This document shows, piece by piece, positions 33,912-42,217 of a stretch of DNA of 48,353 nt (within the stretch, counting starts at the first letter, position 1; every line of letters begins with the position of its first letter). The position numbers and the translations under genes are program-made. Below the pieces are notes generated by a model. It made no database searches. It saw only the letters and a list, made by a program, of their open reading frames with translations, and was not told where the DNA came from. The stretch covers positions 1 through 48,353 of the forward strand of contig CAZMGM010000016.1 of NCBI GenBank assembly GCA_964565865.1, written 5' to 3'. Source of the DNA: CBDAPI01 sp964565865 (lineage in GTDB: Bacteria; Acidobacteriota; UBA6911; RPQK01; CBDAPI01).

Positions 33912-33923
33912 GTTAAGCTTAAC
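33912..33923. promoter_or_regulatory. Perfect 12-bp palindrome between divergent genes
   Basis: GTTAAGCTTAAC lies in the 43-bp gap between the FAD oxidoreductase (start 33884, minus) and the cupin (start 33928, plus). It is symmetric without a gap, as expected for an operator shared by both genes, but no regulator gene is adjacent. Confidence 0.35.
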
Positions 33924-33927
33924 CGGG

Positions 33928-34320
33928 ATGAATTTCAGTACAAGGCGCTTGCCCGCTGCCCCCGACGTCGTTGCTCCCGACGGATCCGATGTACGAGTCC
34001 TCCTGGGGCTCAAGAAAGGCGGGATGGCCCATTTTGAGCTCGCGCCCGGAGAAATTTCAATTGCAGTAGCCCACAAGACGGTGGAGGAGATCTGGTTTAT
34101 TCTCACAGGTCAGGGCGAAATGTGGCGCCGACAGAAGGCTTCTGAGGAAGTGGTTTCTTTAGATACGGGTGTCTGCCTGACGATCCCGCTGGGGACTCAT
34201 TTCCAGTTTCGCTCTCTAGGTAACAAGCCCCTCTCAGCAGTAGCCGTAACGATGCCGCCCTGGCCAGGCGAGGGAGAAGCCTATGTCGTCCAGGGGAAGT
34301 GGGAACCTACGGTTCCCTGA
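33928..34320 (+). CDS. Cupin-domain protein
   Basis: 130 aa from ATG 33928. A single beta-barrel cupin. The core is HFELAPGEISIAVAHKTVEE then WFILTGQGEMWRR, with the metal-ligand pattern G-x-H-x-x-x-E of cupin motif 1 in VAHKTVEEIWFI. The second motif, GVCLTIPLGTHFQFRS, supplies the remaining His. Function is not evident; small single-cupin proteins bind metals or small carboxylates or act as epimerases or oxygenases. The frame is open back to 33832, but that overlaps the divergent FAD gene and has no protein-like start. It is divergent from that gene, with which it may share regulation. Confidence 0.75.
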   Translation: MNFSTRRLPAAPDVVAPDGSDVRVLLGLKKGGMAHFELAPGEISIAVAHKTVEEIWFILTGQGEMWRRQKASEEVVSLDTGVCLTIPLGTHFQFRSLGNKPLSAVAVTMPPWPGEGEAYVVQGKWEPTVP

Positions 34321-34344
34321 GCGAGAAGCGTCTTTCTAAGAAAA

Positions 34345-34434
34345 TGGCGGAGGAGGTAGGATTCGAACCCACGGTACCCTCTCGGGTACAACGGTTTTCA
34401 AGACCGCCGCCTTCAACCACTCGGCCACTCCTCC
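34345..34434 (-). tRNA. tRNA-Ser (UGA), CCA encoded
   Basis: The minus strand folds as a class II tRNA. The acceptor stem is GGAGGAG/CTCCTCC, with a G discriminator and genomic CCA (34347-34345). The D-arm lies in TGGCCGAGTGGTTGAAGG. The anticodon stem GCGGT/ACCGT holds loop CTTGAAA with anticodon TGA. The long variable arm pairs GTACCC with GGGTAC. The T-arm is GTGGGTTCGAATCCTAC. It reads UCN codons by wobble. It lies directly downstream of the CehA-type gene on the same strand. Confidence 0.97.
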
Positions 34435-34468
34435 ATGCTTCTTCAGGATCCCAAGTATACGCGAACGT

Positions 34469-36220
34469 CTATTGATCGGGACCGGACAGGTCAAGAGGCC
34501 ACGGAGCAGGCGGGGCCGCCAGAATCCTGTCTGTTTTCTCGACCAGGGAGAGCAATGCTCGACGCTGTTCGGGGTTGGAAAATCTGAGTGCCGGGCTCCG
34601 ATAGTACTGTGTCTCCTTAGCCCACCTTGCACGCACAGCCTCCCGGGCATCCTGGAGATGGACTGGGTTTCCATCCTTTAGAAAATATACAGGATTGGCG
34701 TGTGCCCAGATCTCACTCTCCCCTGCTAGACTCCGAGCCTTGGTTCGTGCTGCAACCCAGGTACTCTCGTGGATAGGAAAACTGAAATGCAAAGACAAGT
34801 CAGTAGAGAGCAGGTCCCCGGCCCGGACGGCAACGGTTCTACCGTTGGCAATGATCTCGACCTTCTCGATCGGCCTGTGGAAGAACGCCCGGGCCACTCC
34901 TTCGATCCGCCGGGAAGAGCCTGACCACGGCAGGATCGCGCCGGAAGTTTTGCGATTGGCAGAGAACTCCAGCAGCGGGCCGTTGCTCACGACGGCTGTT
35001 CCGGCTCGAACCCCCTCAGCCCAGGCCTCGTAAGCTGACTCTCCGGCCTTCGCCCGAACCAGTGCTCTCTCGGGTCCAAGCAGGGGGAATGCGCGGGGCC
35101 AGGATTCGTACTTGGGCAGATTAGCTGGGAAATCGCTTCCGGCATTCCCTACCACCCTAAAGCCGGCGTTCAACAATTGATACCAGTCTTCGGTGTGCAG
35201 CTTTCCAAACTGGAAGAGTTCCACAAAGTCGATCGTATTCCTGACCAGATTCAGAATCAGGGTTGAATGGGGCTCACCCCCGTCAAAGTGGGCAAAGCCC
35301 ACGATAGCGTTCAGTTCTCTACCCTCGTTGAAAAGGACGGTCGGAAAGGGGTAGGCCTCTGGTGAGTTCGCGTAGACCTCACCCACGCTAAGAGGGCCAA
35401 CCATGCGGTCGGGACCCAGAAAAATGGTGTGCCCGTAAAAGACGCTGCGCGACTCATGGCCCGAGCGAATCGAGTGCCCTGCCGACCGAGCCTCTCCATT
35501 GCGTCCAAAGGCGTACTGAACGGCAGCATGCTGTTGCCGCTGCAACTCCAGAAAGTTCCCGACGGAAAGGTCCTCCGCCTCCAGCCAGCTCAGAAAGATT
35601 TCATTGTCCTCTGCGGCTCGCATCAAATGGATGTGGTCGTCACCCGACAGCCATTCCTCCTGGTGTCCGGGGGCGATCGGATGTAGTTCGAGTTTGACCA
35701 GTTTTTGTTCGCCCGCTTCGAGCGTGAATTCGGCAGTCGCGGGCCCAAAAAATGTTCCCCGATAGGCTTCAAATCGATATTTTTCGCCGATGTCCGTTCG
35801 CGAACGAGGCAGGTCAAACCGAGCCCGGCCCGTAAGCAGGATAAAATGGGACAGATCTTTGGCAGTCACCTCGAGAGTCTCCGGTCGGTCTGATCTTCGC
35901 CACAGCCGCTCTCGATAGAACAAATCAGGCCTCAGTGGCAGCAGGGAATCCACAGGGCGGAGTCGAAAAGGCTTGCTCCCTTTGAACAGATAAACCCTAG
36001 CCGGGATTACTTCTCCGGTACCCGCGTGCACGGTTACGATCTCCACACTCGCGGAAAATTGTGGTCGCAGCGGGTCATGCAGCGCGGCCGAGGTAAAACT
36101 GGAGGAAGTTCCAGCCACCAGGGTAAATATCCACAATGCTCTTTTTGAGAGCGCTTTTAACTTGTTAAGTTTTTGGCACCCCACTCCACACGTTTCCAGC
36201 TGTTTAACGTCCAGGCCCAT
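34469..36220 (-). CDS. CehA/McbA-family metallohydrolase (PHP-like), exported
   Basis: 583 aa from ATG 36220, which follows a GGAGGTG site; the TTG 36232 start just upstream reads through that site. A signal-like hydrophobic segment lies near residues 30-48 (LWIFTLVAGTSSSFTSAA). An N-terminal beta domain is followed by the PHP-like catalytic part: WLSGDDHIHL carries the D-x-H-x-H-type metal motif, and VVGNAGSDFPANLPKY holds a further Asp of the metal site. The family is named for carbaryl and carbamate hydrolases (CehA, McbA), but most members act on unknown esters or phosphoesters. It precedes tRNA-Ser on the same strand and is divergent from the DUF1080 gene. Confidence 0.82.
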   Translation of the reverse strand: MGLDVKQLETCGVGCQKLNKLKALSKRALWIFTLVAGTSSSFTSAALHDPLRPQFSASVEIVTVHAGTGEVIPARVYLFKGSKPFRLRPVDSLLPLRPDLFYRERLWRRSDRPETLEVTAKDLSHFILLTGRARFDLPRSRTDIGEKYRFEAYRGTFFGPATAEFTLEAGEQKLVKLELHPIAPGHQEEWLSGDDHIHLMRAAEDNEIFLSWLEAEDLSVGNFLELQRQQHAAVQYAFGRNGEARSAGHSIRSGHESRSVFYGHTIFLGPDRMVGPLSVGEVYANSPEAYPFPTVLFNEGRELNAIVGFAHFDGGEPHSTLILNLVRNTIDFVELFQFGKLHTEDWYQLLNAGFRVVGNAGSDFPANLPKYESWPRAFPLLGPERALVRAKAGESAYEAWAEGVRAGTAVVSNGPLLEFSANRKTSGAILPWSGSSRRIEGVARAFFHRPIEKVEIIANGRTVAVRAGDLLSTDLSLHFSFPIHESTWVAARTKARSLAGESEIWAHANPVYFLKDGNPVHLQDAREAVRARWAKETQYYRSPALRFSNPEQRRALLSLVEKTDRILAAPPAPWPLDLSGPDQ

Positions 36221-36428
36221 GGTCACCTCCAATCGTTACTTGTCTTACCACATATGGTTGTCACTGAAAACCGTTAGTATCTACCCTTGTTGCGCACTCT
36301 CATCGCCCTTTGCGAACTTTGCCAAGTGAATACCAGGCTATGAACCGCCCTCTACTTTCTTGACGGCGTGGCTGAGTCGGGCATGGGAGTCACGGCAGCC
36401 GACTTTGACGGAGAGGGAAGGAGAAGCC

Positions 36429-37133
36429 ATGTATTACGGAGTGAAAATACTTACATTCGTCGTCCTGAGTCTGACCGTTCTGGTCGCCTCAACGCTGCAC
36501 GCGGGCGAAGATGGTTTCTGTTCGATTTTCGACGGCAAGACGCTGGATGGTTGGGACGGTAACCCGAACTTCTGGAGTGTCTCCGACGGCGCCATCACGG
36601 GGAAAACGACAGAAAACAATCCCACCAGAAGCAACACGTTTATCCTCTGGCGGGGGGGTGAACCGGCCGATTTCGAACTGAAACTACAGTACCGCATCTT
36701 CAAAGGCAACTCGGGAATCCAGTACCGCAGTTTCGAGGTTCCCGACCAGAAGTGGGGAATCGGCGGGTATCAAGCAGACCTGGAGGCGGGGGATAACTAT
36801 TCCGGCATCCTGTACGGTGAACGTTTCCGCGGCATCCTGGCCCGAAGAGGCGAAAAGACCATCATCGGCGACGATTCGAAACCAAGGCTCATAGGCACGG
36901 TTGGCGATGCAGACGTGATTCAGGCCAACATCAAGAAGGAAGACTGGAACGATTACCACATCGTTGCCAGGGGATTTCACTTCGTCCATAGGATCAACGG
37001 CGTGGTGACCTGTGAAAGCACCGACGAGGACAGGAAGCACCGGCGGGCGAAAGGCCTGCTTGCACTCCAGTTACACACCGGTCCCCCCATGACGGTGCAG
37101 TTTCGAAACATCTACCTAAAGAAATTTGACTGA
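36429..37133 (+). CDS. DUF1080 (3-keto-disaccharide hydrolase-type) secreted protein
   Basis: 234 aa from ATG 36429, with GGAG about 8 nt upstream. A clear signal peptide (residues 1-24, VKILTFVVLSLTVLVAS then THA-like cleavage) targets it to the periplasm. It has the DUF1080 beta-jelly-roll fold, with landmarks FDGKTLDGWDGNPNFWSVSD near the start, NSGIQYRS in the middle, DWNDYHIVARG and the closing FRNIYLKKF. Members of this Pfam family (PF06439) are abundant in Acidobacteriota, Planctomycetota and Verrucomicrobiota; some hydrolyse 3-keto sugars. The partner gene is not certain. It is divergent from the CehA-type gene. Confidence 0.85.
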   Translation: MYYGVKILTFVVLSLTVLVASTLHAGEDGFCSIFDGKTLDGWDGNPNFWSVSDGAITGKTTENNPTRSNTFILWRGGEPADFELKLQYRIFKGNSGIQYRSFEVPDQKWGIGGYQADLEAGDNYSGILYGERFRGILARRGEKTIIGDDSKPRLIGTVGDADVIQANIKKEDWNDYHIVARGFHFVHRINGVVTCESTDEDRKHRRAKGLLALQLHTGPPMTVQFRNIYLKKFD

Positions 37134-37677
37134 TTCGAGGCGCATAGTACCTCCCGCCTGCTTCTGGACCTGGTTCTGATCGTTCTGGCGGTGGATAGTC
37201 GCAGGGACCGCCTTGTGCGGGCCCGGTGGACGGGCGACCACGAGGGTCGCGCCCCTACGTTGGTTTTGCTCAGTGGGTGAATCAGAGACCCCCGGCGGGA
37301 GCCGGAGGAAAAGAAATCTACTCCGCCTCCTGGCCTTTGGCCAGGATATTGTCCACCTCGTTTTGGGATGGGATCTCAAGACAGGTTCTTTCAATCAGTG
37401 GACAGGCCTGCCCAGCCGAGAGCTTCACAGCCGGTGGTGATTAGAGCTCGGTGCGGAAGTGCCCACAAGGCAGTATAGCGGTCTGATTCAAAGCTATTCC
37501 TTGCTGGCTGCTGGCGGATTCTGGCCAAGCAACTGCAAACCGGTAGGCCGTGAGTCCACCGTTAAACGGCGAGCTAACCCTCCGCCGTTCTGTTTGCAGG
37601 ACCCCTCAGGTCAAGGTCATGGGCGAAGCATAGAAGGGGGTTCCGTACCGCGGTCTGACTGGCTGTTCAGGTAGGGC
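37134..37677. repeat. 544-bp intergenic region with REP-like hairpins
   Basis: No supported gene. It holds a GC-rich inverted repeat at 37231-37254 (GGGCGACC, loop, GGGTCGC then GCCC) and a second hairpin at 37289-37308 (CCGGC-GGGA-GCCGG core at 37292-37305), with the AATCAGAG left flank. The first resembles a block at 15238-15296 and the second one at 11338-11380, so two dispersed repeat families meet here. The remainder up to the TPR gene is unassigned. Confidence 0.5.
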
Positions 37678-38652
37678 TTAATTCCCGGGCAGGGTGGGCG
37701 GGGGAAGTGCCAGTTGCAGCATTTCTTGGAGGTCGATCTGCGCAGCCAGCCGGGTCAGTTCCTCCTCTTTTTCTTCTAACAGAACTCTCAATCGGTCACC
37801 CTCGTCTTTGAGGAGCACGTCGACATTTATTTCGCCCCACTTGGCCATTACATTTCTCTGCAGGTTCTTGTGTATTCTCTCAACATTCTTCTTGGCAGGA
37901 CCGGCAGCCGGCCCCTCTATGACAGCGGCGCGAGCATAGGCAGACAGGGCGGCCTCCATGTTATCGGATTGCTTCTGGGAAAACCCCAGCCGGAAAGCGG
38001 CATAGGCATAGTCGGGAGCCAGTGCGAGTGCCTGGTTCAGATGGTCGATTGCCTGTTCCAGTTGCTTGGGTGGCTTGATCGAAGAAGCGTGCCACCTCTG
38101 CAGGTGAGAAAACCCCAGAGCGTAATGGGCATCAGCTTTCAGAGTCCGCCTCATCGTTACCCATTGGATCGAGGAAATGGAGCCCTGCTTTTCCAAGTCG
38201 TCCAACAGCGGTAGTGCCCGGTTGGCATACTCGGTTGCCTTGAGTGGCTGGTCTTTCTGGGAATAGAGGGAGGCGAGCTGGGCCAGCAGTTCAGGTGTGT
38301 TGGGCAGCTCGAGTAAAGCCTTTTCGCCGTACAGCATGAAGCCATCGAAGTCATTTTCCTGGTACGCAGCGTCGGCCAGGATATGGTGAACATAAGCCGT
38401 CAGGCCGCTGGCAGGATAGTTTTGAAGAAATGCCTCAGCAAGTTGGACTCGCTGGGCCACATCTTCAGTTTCCCCAATGGCCTGATAAGCCTCCTTCTCC
38501 TCTCTGGTTCTAGCCTCGCCCAGAACGCGTGGAAGTGGAGCCGTCGCTACCTCGCCTTCCTGTAGAGGCGGTGTCTCAGCTTGGCCATTGGCTTCGGGCA
38601 GCCCGAGAACCAGAACAGAAGAAAGCAATACTAGTTTCATCATCATCATCAT
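37678..38652 (-). CDS. Exported TPR-repeat protein
   Basis: 324 aa. The start is a run of five ATG codons (38652-38638), so the true first codon among them is uncertain; the signal peptide LVLLSSVLVLGLPEANG leads to a probable cleavage before QAET. The body is helical with tetratricopeptide-type repeats, for example TAYVHHILADAAYQENDFDG, PELLAQLASLYSQKDQPLKA and YAYAAFRLGFSQKQSDNMEA, and ends in a charged coiled coil (EEKEEELTRLAAQIDLQ). It is presumably a periplasmic scaffold or assembly factor; no partner is defined. An extended -10 box (TGGTATAAT) lies 11 nt before the first ATG. It is the same strand as iolD, 158 nt downstream of its stop, but has its own promoter. Confidence 0.8.
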   Translation of the reverse strand: MMMMMKLVLLSSVLVLGLPEANGQAETPPLQEGEVATAPLPRVLGEARTREEKEAYQAIGETEDVAQRVQLAEAFLQNYPASGLTAYVHHILADAAYQENDFDGFMLYGEKALLELPNTPELLAQLASLYSQKDQPLKATEYANRALPLLDDLEKQGSISSIQWVTMRRTLKADAHYALGFSHLQRWHASSIKPPKQLEQAIDHLNQALALAPDYAYAAFRLGFSQKQSDNMEAALSAYARAAVIEGPAAGPAKKNVERIHKNLQRNVMAKWGEINVDVLLKDEGDRLRVLLEEKEEELTRLAAQIDLQEMLQLALPPPTLPGN

Positions 38653-38663
38653 CTCTAAGATAC

Positions 38664-38672
38664 ATTATACCA
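38664..38672 (-). promoter_or_regulatory. Extended -10 promoter of the TPR gene
   Basis: On the minus strand TGGTATAAT (TATAAT at 38669-38664) is a perfect -10 hexamer with a TGn extension. Initiation would fall about 5 nt before the run of ATG codons. Confidence 0.55.
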
Positions 38673-38810
38673 AGACCTAGTGGGCTGATTTAGAGTCTGC
38701 TATAGCAGGCCCCCTGCGACTGAGACCCGCTGATTGGCCATGGAGCCCCTCCCACGGTAAGAGGGCTCAAGCGCAGAGAAGGGGACCTCGGCAAAAGGTC
38801 AGTCCAGAAA

Positions 38811-40709
38811 TTACCCATCGTAATGAAACCGCTGAACCCGGTTCCGCTCTTGATCGTAGGAGGTTCGCAGTTCGCGCGTCACCGGATCCTGGCTTACCTC
38901 CGCGGCTGCGACATCCCACCACACTTGCGATGGCGGCAGCCCCCGGTATTTTTCGGTTTCGGCTACGATGACGCAGGTGCGCCTCTCGTCCCGAGCTTCC
39001 CTTAAGGCTTCGCGCAGCTCATCAGGTGTGCCAACATTCCACGATCGGGCACCCATACTCTCGGCATTCCGGGCAAAGTCGATATTCACGAATTCGCCCT
39101 CCAGGCGATCCGTTTTGGGGTCTCGTTGGCGAAACTCGTTTCCGAAGCTGCGGCCGGCCCGGGCCATCTGGAGCCCGCGAATTGACTGAAACCCGTGGTT
39201 TTCTGAGATCACCACGGTGATCTTCAAATTCTCTTGCGCGGCCGTTACCAGCTCGGTCGGGTTCATTAAATAGGTTCCATCCCCAATAAGGACATAGACT
39301 TCGCCCCTGGGTTGGGACATCCGCACTCCCAGGGCAGCGGGTATTTCGTAGCCCATGCAGGAAAAACCGAATTCCAACTGGCAGGCGGCACTCTGGCTCA
39401 CATCCCAGAGCTTGTGTAGATCACCTGGTGGTGTACCCGCGGCAGCGATCACGACGTCGCTCTCTCGGGACTCTTCATTCAAAACGCCGATGAGCTGCCC
39501 CTGGCTCATGGCTTCCCCCGCATGCTGAGCGAAAGCTTCGTTCTTGAGCGTGTCCTTCCATTCCCTTTTTGCTTCCGAAACGCGCTCTATGTATCCAGCG
39601 TCCGGTTTAACTCCTGCCAATTCCGCGCTCTCGATGAGCGCCCTCAGACCTTCACGAGCATCTGCAATGATGGGAAGAGCACCTTGCTTATAGGCATCAT
39701 GTCCACAGACATTAATGCTGATAAACCTTACGTCCGGATTTGCGAAAGCCGATTGAGAGCCCGTGGTGAAATCGGTCAACCGTGTTCCGACACTGATGAC
39801 CAGGTCCGCCTGGGCCACAATCGATCCGGACAGGGCCGTTCCCGTGACACCCTGTCCGCCCAGCAACAAATCGGAATTTCCTCTGATCGAGCCTTTTCCT
39901 CCGAAGGTTTCACCCACCGGAATACCGAATCGCTCGGAGAATTCCTGAATCTCATCCCAGGCCTCGGAGTAGTGGACGCCTCCACCGGCGATGATCACGG
40001 GCTGCCTGGACTGGTTCAGTAACGCGATCGCCTCATTGATGCGCTGTGGGTCTGGAGACCTCCTGTCCACCCGCCAGACCCGGCGTTCGAAAAACCGCAC
40101 CGGGTAGTCATAGGCATGGGCCTGGACATCCTGCGGTAGTGACAATGTCACTGCACCGGTTTCGGACGGATCCGTGAGTACCCGCATAGCTTCGGGTAAG
40201 GCAACCAATAACTGTTCCGGCCGTGAGATGCGATCAAAAAAACGACTGACCGGACGGAAACAATCGTTCACACTTACATCCGCGGAGACAGGGTGTTCCA
40301 GTTCCTGTAACACAGGTCCCTGGTAACGCGTTGCGTAGTAGTCCGACGCGAGCAACAGCACGGGCAAGCGGTTGACGGTTGCTGTAGCCGCACCGGTTAT
40401 CATGTTCGTGGAACCGGGACCAATAGAGGCGGTGCAGGCCAGGGTAGCCAGCCTTCGATTGGCTTTGGCAAATCCTGCAGCGGTGTGCACCATCGCCTGC
40501 TCGTTGCGGGGCTGATAGTGGGGCAACTCCTGCCCGTACTCAAAGAGAGCCTGGCCCAGTCCTGCCACGTTCCCATGCCCGAAGATCCCAAACATGGCAG
40601 GAATCAGACGGCGTGTCGCGCCGTCGCGCTCGCTGTACTGGACCTGCAGGTATTTGACCAGGGCCTGGGCCACGGTCAGGCGGATGGTTTCCTGATTCTC
40701 CGATGCCAT
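38811..40709 (-). CDS. iolD: 3D-(3,5/4)-trihydroxycyclohexane-1,2-dione hydrolase
   Basis: 632 aa from ATG 40709, preceded by AGGAGGAAAAACA; the open frame to 40907 is rejected. A ThDP-dependent enzyme of myo-inositol catabolism that opens the trione ring to 5-deoxy-D-glucuronate. The catalytic Glu70 is in NEQAMVHTAAGFAKA, and the ThDP/Mg motif is GDGTYLMNPTELVTAAQ (GDG then N after about 26 residues in the family pattern). The LACTASIGPGSTNMITGAA, FGGKGSIRGNSD and FSCMGYEIPAALG segments are typical IolD. Acetolactate synthase-like enzymes are more distant. It lies 40 nt after iolE on the same strand, so the pair forms an operon; the next step enzyme, IolB, is encoded at 20.8 kb. Confidence 0.9.
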   Translation of the reverse strand: MASENQETIRLTVAQALVKYLQVQYSERDGATRRLIPAMFGIFGHGNVAGLGQALFEYGQELPHYQPRNEQAMVHTAAGFAKANRRLATLACTASIGPGSTNMITGAATATVNRLPVLLLASDYYATRYQGPVLQELEHPVSADVSVNDCFRPVSRFFDRISRPEQLLVALPEAMRVLTDPSETGAVTLSLPQDVQAHAYDYPVRFFERRVWRVDRRSPDPQRINEAIALLNQSRQPVIIAGGGVHYSEAWDEIQEFSERFGIPVGETFGGKGSIRGNSDLLLGGQGVTGTALSGSIVAQADLVISVGTRLTDFTTGSQSAFANPDVRFISINVCGHDAYKQGALPIIADAREGLRALIESAELAGVKPDAGYIERVSEAKREWKDTLKNEAFAQHAGEAMSQGQLIGVLNEESRESDVVIAAAGTPPGDLHKLWDVSQSAACQLEFGFSCMGYEIPAALGVRMSQPRGEVYVLIGDGTYLMNPTELVTAAQENLKITVVISENHGFQSIRGLQMARAGRSFGNEFRQRDPKTDRLEGEFVNIDFARNAESMGARSWNVGTPDELREALREARDERRTCVIVAETEKYRGLPPSQVWWDVAAAEVSQDPVTRELRTSYDQERNRVQRFHYDG

Positions 40710-40749
40710 TGTTTTTCCTCCTCGTTTTTCAATCCTCGCCTTCCAAAGG

Positions 40750-41628
40750 TTAACCAATACCAATTTCGCGCAGGTACCGTCGGGTACGCTTGGCAATGGG
40801 CAACGGCCTGTCGAAAGGTGCCGGATACATGTCCTGCTCGACAACGGCAAACCCGGTGTAGCCGATTTCCTCCAGAACATCCCGGAACTCCAGAAAGTCC
40901 ACGGCACCTTTGGCAGGTTCGCAAAACATTCCCTTCCCGACCGCGGTTGCGAAGGGAATGTTCTCTTCTTCTACCCTGGCTTTCATCTCGGGATCGACGC
41001 TCTTGATATGCAGGTAGGGAATCCTGTCATGACGGCGCCGCATGAGGTCTGCGGAGTCTCCTCCCCGGTAAGAATAGTGTCCTGTGTCCAGGCACAGACC
41101 GACGATCGGATCCGTCTGATCCAGCAATGCTTCAACCTGCTCGGCATACTCGACGTGCGTGTCGGCATGTTGGTGGAAAACGAGCTGCAGACCAAACCGC
41201 TGCTGGACCATTTCAGCCAGCTTGACCGTGTTATCGATCAACCGGCTCCAGTCATCAGAGTCCAGTCGTTGTGCACGCAGCGACTCGCCGGTAAACAGGT
41301 TGGTGTAGGTGCCATCGATCAGGACCAGAAAACCGGCGTCGAGGTTTGCCAGCAGTTCGGCCATCGAAACCACCTCATTTTCGATTTCCTCGTAGTCATC
41401 CTCCACATGCGTCATGACGAAATTGCCGGAGACCTGGAGATCCCGACTTTCGAGTGCTCTCCGCAGGGAGGAGAGATCCGTGGGTAGGTAGCCGGATGGG
41501 CCCAGCTCTGTCCACTTGTAGCCGGCCTCAACGATCTCGTCGAGGAACCTTTGCCAGGGTGTTTGCTTCGGATCATCTGGGAACCACACACCCCAGGAAT
41601 CGGGCGCACTACCAACGATAACTTCCAT
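40750..41628 (-). CDS. iolE: Myo-inosose-2 dehydratase-like TIM-barrel protein
   Basis: 292 aa from ATG 41628, preceded by AAGGAG. The enzyme removes water from 2-keto-myo-inositol (inosose) to give the trione substrate of IolD. Landmarks: GSAPDSWGVWFPDD at the start, YKWTELGPSGYLPTDLSSL, LVFHQHADTHVE and IVGLCLDTGHYSYRGGD with metal-ligand Asp and His, YLHIKSVDPEM, and TGFAVVEQDMYP with the last Glu. These are the family markers for IolE, and the enzyme binds Mn or Co. Adjacency to iolD (40 nt, same strand) supports the call. Upstream is a truncated Gfo/Idh gene on the opposite strand that may once have been the matching inositol dehydrogenase. Confidence 0.87.
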   Translation of the reverse strand: MEVIVGSAPDSWGVWFPDDPKQTPWQRFLDEIVEAGYKWTELGPSGYLPTDLSSLRRALESRDLQVSGNFVMTHVEDDYEEIENEVVSMAELLANLDAGFLVLIDGTYTNLFTGESLRAQRLDSDDWSRLIDNTVKLAEMVQQRFGLQLVFHQHADTHVEYAEQVEALLDQTDPIVGLCLDTGHYSYRGGDSADLMRRRHDRIPYLHIKSVDPEMKARVEEENIPFATAVGKGMFCEPAKGAVDFLEFRDVLEEIGYTGFAVVEQDMYPAPFDRPLPIAKRTRRYLREIGIG

Positions 41629-41771
41629 CAACTTTACTCCTTCCGCTTCCATCAGAAGGGCACTTTACCGATAGTGTTATCTTATGTAAAAGGAGGTGTT
41701 TGAAAAAGTACCTCCTAGAAAAAAGATCCATTCGAAAAGGGATCTATCGGTTAGAGGCTGGAGACAAGACT

Positions 41772-42171
41772 ATGTACAGATGTCAATTCATCAGTTCGGC
41801 AGTGGGCGGATTGGCTGCCACCGGAATCGCCGAGAGTACTGCCGCCTCAACCTCGGGAACCACGAGATACCGCGCTGCCGTGATCGGGCATACCGGCCTG
41901 GGCAACTACGGGCACCAGTGGAACGTCGCTTGCAATCCCCTTGATTCCATCGACATGGTGGCTGTCGCTGATCCTGATGAGGAGGGCAGAGCGGCGGCGA
42001 CGGCCCAACGCCGACGCTGAGGTGGGGCACCTGGGGAACATCGTAACCAGGATGGGACACACGATCTATTTTGACCCTGCCACCGAGACGATCATCGGTA
42101 ACCCGGAGGCAAACCGCTTGGTCTCGTGGGAATACCGCGGACACTGGGCAAGCGAACTCCTTCATTCTTGA
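41772..42171 (+). pseudogene. Gfo/Idh/MocA oxidoreductase relic with its middle deleted
   Basis: From ATG 41772 a frame reads a Tat-like or secretory start (MYRCQFISSAVGGLAATG) and then the Rossmann opening YRAAVIGHTGLGNYGHQW and DSIDMVAVADPDEEGRAAA, and stops at 42020. Starting in another frame from about 42.01 kb, VGHLGNIVTRMGHTIYFD then ATETIIGNPEANRLVSWEYR continues to 42171. The second is the C-terminal tail typical of the same family (exported Gfo/Idh proteins end GHLGNI...EAN). About 250 residues between them are missing and the join is out of frame. The stop of the first piece and the missing catalytic core make it nonfunctional. It lies head to head with iolE. Confidence 0.8.
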
Positions 42172-42217
42172 GAGCAAGCGTTTCTGCAAGGCAGGTAAGC
42201 AGGAAACGATTCCGGAC

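Noticed and set aside
34336..34674. Minus-strand ORF of 112 aa running through the tRNA-Ser gene
   Set aside because: Its end translates tRNA sequence (RILPPPPF-type reading of the acceptor and T arm). The tRNA structure is decisive.
37116..37394. Minus-strand ORF of 92 aa (RGATLVVARPP-like) between DUF1080 and the TPR gene
   Set aside because: The reading comes from the GGGCGACCACGAGGGTCGC intergenic repeat, which often gives such peptide readings; no start site or family support.
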